DNA of 41,677 nucleotides. Origin: Spirochaetaceae bacterium. Its GTDB lineage: Bacteria > Spirochaetota > Spirochaetia > DSM-27196 > Alkalispirochaetaceae. The translations under genes and the position numbers were made by a program. Where the stretch lies: positions 1 to 41,677 of the forward strand of contig REEH01000158.1 of assembly GCA_007695175.1 (NCBI GenBank), written 5' to 3'. Shown here one piece after another: positions 35,803-41,677 of the stretch (position 1 is the first letter of the stretch; the number at the start of each line of letters is the position of its first letter). Under the pieces are notes generated by a model. The model had not been told where the DNA came from. It searched no databases and worked only from the letters and a program-made list of their open reading frames with translations.

Positions 35803-36195
35803 ATGAATATGTTGAGTAACCTGCCGCTTCTCATGGGAGCTCCGGGAGGTGCCGGGGCATCAGGTGGTGCCACCTCGATCGCGCCGACCCTGGTCACATT
35901 CGGCCTGGTTTTTGCGATCTTCTACTTTCTGATCATCCGGCCCCAGAATAAACGGCAGAAACAGACGCAGCAGATGCTGCAGGCTCTCAAGAAGGGTGAC
36001 CGGGTCGTTACGATCGGTGGTATCCGGGGGACGATCTTCTCCCTGAAAGAGGATACGGCGGTACTGAAAGTTGACGACAATACCAAGATCCAGTTTTCCC
36101 GCAGCGCAATTTCCCAGGTGATCGACAAGAAAGCGGCCGCAGCCGAGGCTGCCACCGACTCTGCCGGGAGCGATGCCGAGACGGACGCCAAGTAA
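35803..36195 (+). CDS. yajC: Preprotein translocase subunit YajC
   Basis: Small membrane partner of the SecDF complex. The 130 residues contain one transmembrane helix (about 29-48, LVTFGLVFAIFYFLII) followed by the hallmark RPQNKRQKQTQQML and the cytoplasmic domain KKGDRVVTIGGIRGTI. The N-terminal Gly/Ala/Ser-rich stretch and acidic Ala-rich tail are variable in the family. Two ATGs (35803, 35809) could start it; AGGA is about 9 nt before the first. secD follows after 5 bp. Confidence 0.95.
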   Translation: MNMLSNLPLLMGAPGGAGASGGATSIAPTLVTFGLVFAIFYFLIIRPQNKRQKQTQQMLQALKKGDRVVTIGGIRGTIFSLKEDTAVLKVDDNTKIQFSRSAISQVIDKKAAAAEAATDSAGSDAETDAK

Positions 36196-36200
36196 TACCG

Positions 36201-37925
36201 ATGAGCAAGCGACTACGTCTACTAATAATACTGGCGCTCGTGGCCTTTGGCGCCGCGGCGATCTATCCCACGGTCCGCTGGTACTTCTTTGTATCCGAGG
36301 CGGACAAGCTGCTCGCCCAGAGTTCGCGGATCGAGATCCGCGACTGGGCCCAGGCTGAGGCCCGGTCCGCTCTGGACGAGCTCCGCCGGGCCGCTGCCGC
36401 CGGCGATGCGCTGCCGGAAGAGTACCGGTTTCTCATACCGGCGGCGCGGGAGTACCTCACCGCGCTGGGTGAGCCCGTACCGGACCAGTGGAGCGCTACC
36501 GATGCCTTGCGGGGATTCCGCGACGAGGCGGAAGCATTCACGGTGCTGGAGCAGCATTATCGGAGCCAGATTCTTGAACTCAAGGATCTCAAGGAACGGA
36601 TCGTGCAGCTCGGACTGGACCTGTCCGGCGGCATAAGCGTCACCCTTGAGGCGGACGAGGCCAATCTGGCGGAGCGACTCGGACAGCAGCCGACGCAGGC
36701 GCAGCTCGCCGAGGCGATCGAACTGGCCATGGAGATAATCCGCAACAGAATCGACCGTTTCGGTGTGACGGAGCCCCAGATCCGGCAGGCTGAGAACAAC
36801 CGTATCGTCATCGAGATTCCCGGGGACGACGACCGGGAGCGGGTCAACGCCTTCCTTCTCGGTCGGGGCAGCCTCAACTTCCACATCGTACATGACGAGG
36901 CGACGGCGCAGCTGATCCAGTTGCAGAACCGTCAGCCCGGCTGGTCTCCCGATATCGACGGCGTGCCGGAGTTTATTCCGGCCGGCGCGGTGGTGAGGGA
37001 GTACGTCACCCGGGACGAGTACGGTATCGACGAGCGCGTCCGCTGGATAGTGATCTACGAGGACATCACTGAAAACGGCCTTGACGGCCAGTACATCACC
37101 GATGCCCAGGTGGCACGGGATCCGCTCACGAACAGGCCCACGGTAAACTTCGTGCTCAACACCCAGGGGGCGGATGAGTTCGCGCTCCTTACGCGGGACA
37201 ACGTGGGTAACTCCATGGCGATCGTCATGGACGACAAGGTCCGCGCCTACGCGCGAATCCAGGAGGAGATACCCACCGGGCAGGTGCGCATCACCGGCTT
37301 TGACCAGGAGCAGGCGGCCAATATCGCGCTGGTCCTTCGTACTGCGGCTCTGCCGGTGACGCTGGAAGTGGTAAACCAGCAGGTGGTGGGTGCCACCCTG
37401 GGCGAGACGGCGATTCGGGTGGGACTCCAGTCGATCGCCCTCGGTTTCGGTCTGGTGATTCTCTTCATGCTGCTCTACTACAAGGGAGCGGGTTTTGTCG
37501 CGGATGTGGCGCTTATACTGAATCTCTTTTTCATTCTGGCGGTTCTTTCCGCGTTCAACCTGACGCTCACGCTCACGAGTGTGGCCGGAATCATCCTCAC
37601 GGTCGGTTTGGCGGTGGATGCCAACGTTATCATTTTTGAACGCGTCAAGGAGGAGTATCGTCTGGGCAAGGGCGCCCGCGCTTCCGTTCGGGCCGGGTTC
37701 GACAAGGCCTTCTGGACCGTCCTGGACGCGAATATCACTACCTTCATCGCGGCGCTCTTCCTTTCGCAGCTCGGCTCCGGGCCGGTGCAGGGATTCGCCA
37801 TCACCCTGGCGGTGGGGGTCATGTCCTCCATGTTTACCGCTCTGGTGGTGACACGCCTCTTCTTCGACTTCACCACGGAGACCCTGCGCCGTGAGAAACT
37901 GAGCATCGCCTGGAGGCTTTCATGA
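36201..37925 (+). CDS. secD: Protein translocase subunit SecD
   Basis: Membrane component that uses the proton or ion gradient to complete export through SecYEG. The 574-residue protein has an N-terminal helix (about 6-28), a large periplasmic region starting with GLDLSGGISVTLEA and containing IIRNRIDRFGVTEPQI and the P1 head, and five C-terminal helices with VGLAVDANVIIFERVKEE. An extra helical insert of about 100 residues (30-130) before the GLDLSGG motif resembles spirochaetal SecD proteins. ATGA overlap with secF. Confidence 0.97.
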   Translation: MSKRLRLLIILALVAFGAAAIYPTVRWYFFVSEADKLLAQSSRIEIRDWAQAEARSALDELRRAAAAGDALPEEYRFLIPAAREYLTALGEPVPDQWSATDALRGFRDEAEAFTVLEQHYRSQILELKDLKERIVQLGLDLSGGISVTLEADEANLAERLGQQPTQAQLAEAIELAMEIIRNRIDRFGVTEPQIRQAENNRIVIEIPGDDDRERVNAFLLGRGSLNFHIVHDEATAQLIQLQNRQPGWSPDIDGVPEFIPAGAVVREYVTRDEYGIDERVRWIVIYEDITENGLDGQYITDAQVARDPLTNRPTVNFVLNTQGADEFALLTRDNVGNSMAIVMDDKVRAYARIQEEIPTGQVRITGFDQEQAANIALVLRTAALPVTLEVVNQQVVGATLGETAIRVGLQSIALGFGLVILFMLLYYKGAGFVADVALILNLFFILAVLSAFNLTLTLTSVAGIILTVGLAVDANVIIFERVKEEYRLGKGARASVRAGFDKAFWTVLDANITTFIAALFLSQLGSGPVQGFAITLAVGVMSSMFTALVVTRLFFDFTTETLRREKLSIAWRLS

Positions 37926-39019
37926 AACGCGTGTTCGACTTTATGAAAACCCGGGCGATCATGCTGGTGATATCCGCCGTGGTAATGGTGGGGGGTATCG
38001 CCGGTACGGTGACCCAGGGGGGATTCAACCTGGGCATCGATTTCCAGGCCGGCCTCAGCCTGACCGTCGGTGTCACCGGCAACGTCACGGAGGAGAATGT
38101 ACGAGCCGCTCTCGCCGGTACGGAAGGCGTGCAGGTGCAGCGGCTGGGCGCGGTGGGATCAGGTCAGTACGTAGTCCGCGTCAGAGACGACGGCAGGATC
38201 AGCGAGTTTGAGTCGGTGATGACCAACCGTCTGCTCCAGGACCTGAGGGAAGCCTTTCCCGCCTCACGGGTGGAAGAGCTGGAGACCAGTTACGTCGGTC
38301 CACGCTTCTCCCGGGACATGACGCAGCAGGCGCTCTTTCTGACCCTCTTCGCCCTGGTGCTGATCCTTGGATACCTCTGGTTCCGTTTCCGCATGGCCTA
38401 CGCCTTCTCCTCCCTGGCGGCGCTGCTGCACGATGTGATCGTGATCCTCGGTATTATCGGCACGCTTCAGATGGAGGTGTCCACCGCGACAATCGCGGCG
38501 GTCCTCACGATCATCGGGTACTCCCTGAACGATACGATCGTCATTTTTGACCGTATCCGGGAAAACGAGACGCTTCTGAGGGACAGCGATTTCCGGACGA
38601 TCATCAACACCAGTATCACCCAGAGTCTGAGCAGGACGATCATAACGTCGCTCACCACGCTTCTCGCAGTGGGAGCGATTTACGTTTTCAGCACCGGCTC
38701 CATCCAGCTCTTTGCGCTCACCCTGATCATCGGAGTGCTGGTGGGTACCTATTCCTCCGTTTTTGTCGCCTCTCCGGCGCTGATGGCATGGAATACGCGG
38801 GCGATCGCGTACCGACGCAAGCGCGAAACGGAACGGTATCATCGTGGCGCGGTAGCGCGTGAGAGCGCCGGTCAGGCCGCATCGCACGCAACGGCTGCGG
38901 GGGAGAGTCCCGCTCCGGCTCCGGCTCAGACGGCGGCCACGCGGCAGGCCGTGGACGCCGAGGCGGCCAAGATCGAGATAGCCCGGCAGCGCAGCCGGAA
39001 AAAGAAAACGCGCCGGTAG
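37922..39019 (+). CDS. secF: Protein translocase subunit SecF
   Basis: Partner of SecD in the export motor. The 365 residues have an N-terminal helix (about 11-31), the periplasmic domain starting FNLGIDFQAG, and five helices with IGYSLNDTIVIFDRIRENE, the SecF signature. The last 70 residues form an Ala/Arg-rich extension ending in RSRKKKTRR, longer than usual and probably cytoplasmic. Translationally coupled to secD. Confidence 0.96.
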   Translation: MKRVFDFMKTRAIMLVISAVVMVGGIAGTVTQGGFNLGIDFQAGLSLTVGVTGNVTEENVRAALAGTEGVQVQRLGAVGSGQYVVRVRDDGRISEFESVMTNRLLQDLREAFPASRVEELETSYVGPRFSRDMTQQALFLTLFALVLILGYLWFRFRMAYAFSSLAALLHDVIVILGIIGTLQMEVSTATIAAVLTIIGYSLNDTIVIFDRIRENETLLRDSDFRTIINTSITQSLSRTIITSLTTLLAVGAIYVFSTGSIQLFALTLIIGVLVGTYSSVFVASPALMAWNTRAIAYRRKRETERYHRGAVARESAGQAASHATAAGESPAPAPAQTAATRQAVDAEAAKIEIARQRSRKKKTRR

Positions 39020-39033
39020 GACCCGGACGGGTC
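39018..39033 (+). other. Short perfect hairpin between secF and the esterase gene
   Basis: GGACCC-GGAC-GGGTCC forms a 6-bp stem with a 4-nt loop right after the secF stop. There is no T-run, so read-through into the next gene is expected. It may be a stability or processing element. Confidence 0.35.
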
Positions 39034-39052
39034 CAGGACGGGTTCTGGCCGG

Positions 39053-39898
39053 ATGACGGGGTGGGAAAGGGTGCACGCCGGAGGTATTCTCTGGCGTTGC
39101 TACGCCGGCGGGGCGAGCGAATCGCCACCGCTGGTCATCCTGCACGGCCTCTTCGGCGCCGGTGACAACTGGCAGAGCCAGGCCCGGGCGCTCGCGACCG
39201 GGGACGGAGACGAGGGGGGCAGCGTCGCCCGGACCGTTCTCGTACCGGATCTGCCCGATCACGGTGACTCCCTTCACACTGATTCCTTTACCTATCCCGC
39301 GATAGCACAGCTTCTCTGGGACGTTCTTCCGAGGGTGCCGGCGAGCTTCCCCGTGGAGCTTCTGGGCCACTCCATGGGCGGCAAGATAGGGATGGCCATG
39401 GCCCTGCAGCGGCCCGACCGGGTAAGCCGACTCGTGGTGGTGGACATAGCACCCGTGCGATACCCGTCCCGACACCGGGAGATCCTGGAGGGGATGCAGG
39501 CGGTTGCCGAGGCGGCTCCGGCGAGCCGGAGCAGGGCGGAGCAAATACTCGCTCCGTACGTTCCGGAAAAGGCGGTGCGCCTCTTTCTGCTCAAGAGCCT
39601 CGTGCCACGGGATGACTCTCGCGACGCGTACGGCTGGAAACTCAATCTGGAGGGAATCCGGCGCTGCTATGACTCGATCAGCGACTGGCCCTTCGATCCA
39701 GCCACGACAACTGCCTTTCAGGGTCCCACCTTGTTTATCAGGGGAGGCCGCTCGCCCTACATCGAGGAGAGCGGGGAGGAGAAAATCAGAGCCTTCTTTC
39801 CCCGGGCGGTGATCCGCACTATCCAGGGGGCGGGACACTGGGTTCACGCGGAGGCGCGGGAAACGTTTCTTTCCGTGGTACGCGGGGCCGATTCGTAG
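39053..39898 (+). CDS. Alpha/beta hydrolase, YbfF/ABHD11-like esterase
   Basis: A 281-residue soluble esterase-type hydrolase. Seen: VILHGLFGAGDNWQSQ, typical of the YbfF/ABHD11 group, LPDHGDSLHT, nucleophile elbow GHSMGGK, and C-terminal GAGHWVHAE with the catalytic His. The acid residue is probably in the VVDIAPVRY region used by this group. Natural substrate unknown; E. coli YbfF has esterase activity on acyl-CoA-like and short acyl esters. It follows secF by 33 bp. The Shine-Dalgarno is weak, and a GTG at 39071 is an alternative start. Confidence 0.9.
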   Translation: MTGWERVHAGGILWRCYAGGASESPPLVILHGLFGAGDNWQSQARALATGDGDEGGSVARTVLVPDLPDHGDSLHTDSFTYPAIAQLLWDVLPRVPASFPVELLGHSMGGKIGMAMALQRPDRVSRLVVVDIAPVRYPSRHREILEGMQAVAEAAPASRSRAEQILAPYVPEKAVRLFLLKSLVPRDDSRDAYGWKLNLEGIRRCYDSISDWPFDPATTTAFQGPTLFIRGGRSPYIEESGEEKIRAFFPRAVIRTIQGAGHWVHAEARETFLSVVRGADS

Positions 39899-39904
39899 TA
39901 TACT
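39899..39904 (+). promoter_or_regulatory. Possible -10 element directly upstream of the debranching enzyme
   Basis: TATACT ends 8 nt before the GTG start at 39913, so transcription would begin at or next to the start codon. No Shine-Dalgarno is present. The -35 position is poor (TGGTAC at 17 bp). Confidence 0.35.
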
Positions 39905-39912
39905 CCTTCTTC

Positions 39913-41677
39913 GTGGAACGTCCGCCGATCAACGTAAAGCCCGGAAAACCCTATCCTCTCGGAGCCACGGCGGTTCCCGGCGGGGTTCACTTCGGACTGG
40001 TGAGCCATACGGCGACACGGGTATGGCTGCAGCTGTACGATGATCCCCAGGCGCGGTACCCGGAGCATGAGTTCGAGCTGGTCCCGGAACGGCATCGTAC
40101 CGGCGGTGTGTGGCATATCGAGGTAGCGGGAATCGGCCCGGGAGCGCTCTACATGTACCGCGTGGACGGGCCCTTCGCGCCGGAGAAAGGGTTGCGGTTC
40201 AACCCCAACCTGCCCCTGCTTGACCCATATGCGCGTGCTCTCACGGGGAACTTCCGCTGGGATCTGCGGGAGGCTCTGCCCTACGATCCGGAATCACCCC
40301 TGCTCGATCTCGGTTACCGCACGAGATTCGACGTGGGTCGCCTGCCCAAATGCATCGTGGTGAATGACGATTTCGACTGGCGGGGAGACCGGCCGCTCAA
40401 CTATCCCCTGCAGAAGTGCATAATCTACGAGGCCCACGTACGGGGGCTTTCCCGTCACGGCAGCGCCGGAGTGGAGCACCCCGGTACGTACCGGGGTGTC
40501 ATCGAGATGATTCCCTACCTCAAGGAACTGGGCATCACCAGCCTTGAGGTGCTGCCGATCCAGGAATTCGACGAGTTTGAGAACTACCGCACGAATCCCA
40601 TGACCGGAGACCAGCTCACCAACTACTGGGGGTACAACACGATCGCCTTCTTCGCTCCCAAGGGCAGCTACGCCGCCGACGGTGCTCTGGGTGAGCAGGT
40701 GAATGAGTTCAAGGAAATGGTGAGAGCCCTGCACGCCGCCGGTATCGAGGTAATCCTGGACGTGGTGTTCAACCACAGCGGCGAGGGAAATGAGCTCGGT
40801 CCCACCCTGAGCTTCAGAGGCATCGACAACGGCACCTACTACATGCTGGAGGAGGCGCCGCGCTATTACCGGAATTTTTCCGGTACGGGCAACACCATGA
40901 ACTGCAACAACCCGGTGATGCGGACTCTCATTACGGAATGTCTGCACTACTGGGTTGTGGACATGCACGTGGACGGGTTCCGTTTTGATCTGGGGAGTAT
41001 TCTGGGCCGGGATGAACAGGGCCGGCTCCTGGAGAATGCGCCGATTCTGGACCGCATAGCCCACGATCCCGTCCTCACCAATACCAAGATAATCGCCGAG
41101 GCATGGGATGCGGGAGGTGCGTACCAGGTGGGGGCGTTCCGCGGGCGCTGGGCGGAATGGAACGACCGGTACCGGGACGACGTACGCAGATACTGGCGGG
41201 GGGACCGCAACACCACCGCCGCCGTGGCGACACGCTTCGCCGGAAGTTCTGATCTCTACCACGCGGGAGGGCGCAAGCCCTTCCACAGCATCAACTTCGT
41301 CACCTCCCACGACGGGTTTACCCTGCGCGACATGGTCAGCTTCAACCGCAAGCACAACCTGGCCAACGCGGAGGACAACCGGGACGGCCATGATCACAAC
41401 TACAGCTACAACTACGGCGAGGAGGGGGAGACGCGGGATCCCGCCGTTCGGGCCGTTCGCCTGCGACAGATGAAGAACCTCATGGCGACGCTCATGCTTT
41501 CCCTGGGGACTCCCATGATGCTTTCCGGTGACGAGTTCGGCCGGACACAGAAGGGCAACAACAACGCTTACTGCCAGGACAACGGGATCAGCTGGAACGA
41601 TTACACGCTGCTGCGCGAGTACGACGGCCTGTACCGCTTCACGCGCATGCTGATTGCCCTGAGGAAAGCGCACCCGG
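39913..41677 (+). CDS. glgX: Glycogen debranching enzyme / isoamylase-type, 3' end cut by window
   Basis: GH13 enzyme that hydrolyses alpha-1,6 branches of glycogen. The visible 588 codons start at GTG (39913), the first possible start in frame, and run off the window edge; about 100-130 residues are probably missing. Seen: N-terminal CBM48-like domain (about 10-120; PLGATAVPGGVHF, YMYRVDGPFAPEKG), then the catalytic barrel with YEAHVRGLS, NYWGYNTIAFFAP, DVVFNHSGEGNE, nucleophile Asp359 in DGFRFDLGS, acid/base Glu396 in AEAWDAGG and Asp467 in SHDGFTLRD. GlgX/TreX is the best match; plant-type isoamylase is close. Glycogen use fits an organism that stores carbon. Confidence 0.93.
   Translation, partial: MERPPINVKPGKPYPLGATAVPGGVHFGLVSHTATRVWLQLYDDPQARYPEHEFELVPERHRTGGVWHIEVAGIGPGALYMYRVDGPFAPEKGLRFNPNLPLLDPYARALTGNFRWDLREALPYDPESPLLDLGYRTRFDVGRLPKCIVVNDDFDWRGDRPLNYPLQKCIIYEAHVRGLSRHGSAGVEHPGTYRGVIEMIPYLKELGITSLEVLPIQEFDEFENYRTNPMTGDQLTNYWGYNTIAFFAPKGSYAADGALGEQVNEFKEMVRALHAAGIEVILDVVFNHSGEGNELGPTLSFRGIDNGTYYMLEEAPRYYRNFSGTGNTMNCNNPVMRTLITECLHYWVVDMHVDGFRFDLGSILGRDEQGRLLENAPILDRIAHDPVLTNTKIIAEAWDAGGAYQVGAFRGRWAEWNDRYRDDVRRYWRGDRNTTAAVATRFAGSSDLYHAGGRKPFHSINFVTSHDGFTLRDMVSFNRKHNLANAEDNRDGHDHNYSYNYGEEGETRDPAVRAVRLRQMKNLMATLMLSLGTPMMLSGDEFGRTQKGNNNAYCQDNGISWNDYTLLREYDGLYRFTRMLIALRKAHP

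Overview
The window is GC-rich, densely packed bacterial chromosome. It most resembles a free-living, probably facultatively aerobic member of the Spirochaetaceae. That placement is an inference from protein style (the SecD N-terminus, a FapA/DUF342 protein, groEL without groES, 7TMR-DISM signalling, a rubredoxin) and from the high GC; no 16S gene or other marker is present. About 33 protein genes are supported, most in tight same-strand runs with ATGA/GTGA stop-start overlaps. I found no tRNA, rRNA, CRISPR, insertion sequence or prophage.

Layout. (1) 113-3121, minus: a hybrid histidine kinase with a 7TM sensor, a receiver and a LuxR-type DNA-binding end, under its own promoter with an inverted repeat. 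(2) 3430-5441, minus: fumarase, an unknown small protein and rubredoxin. (3) 5552-19050, plus: a citric-acid-cycle supercluster with two tandem malate dehydrogenase homologues, sdhA, sdhB, sucC, sucD, sucA, sucB, lpd and gltA. With the divergent fumarase this covers every step of the cycle except aconitase and isocitrate dehydrogenase; the succinate dehydrogenase membrane anchors are also absent. (4) 19045-24642: a stand-alone YqfO-type protein, an HtrA protease, a rhodanese, an ankyrin lipoprotein, an alpha/beta hydrolase, a glycosyltransferase and a lipoprotein. (5) 24687-29638, minus: arginine operon argR-argC-argB-argD-argG, preceded by tandem ARG boxes and a palindrome shared with the next, divergent operon. 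(6) 29750-31866, plus: fapA-like gene coupled to birA. (7) 31830-33581, minus: a large protein of unknown function. (8) 33665-39898, plus: groEL, a small unknown gene, yajC-secD-secF and an esterase. (9) 39913 to the right edge: glycogen debranching enzyme, cut by the window end.

How the genes work together. Region 3 supplies an oxidative citric acid cycle from citrate synthase round to malate oxidation, with the 2-oxoglutarate dehydrogenase complex (E1, E2, E3) and succinyl-CoA synthetase as coupled genes. 2-Oxoglutarate is the glutamate precursor and so feeds the arginine operon. The strongest oddity is the first malate dehydrogenase homologue: it keeps the fold, the NAD-binding loop and the catalytic His but has changed the Asp partner of that His and the Asn of the NP motif, while its overlapping neighbour is fully canonical. 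Other points worth a look are SdhAB without anchors, the kinase-transcription factor fusion, and the palindrome that carries the -35 regions of argR and fapA back to back.
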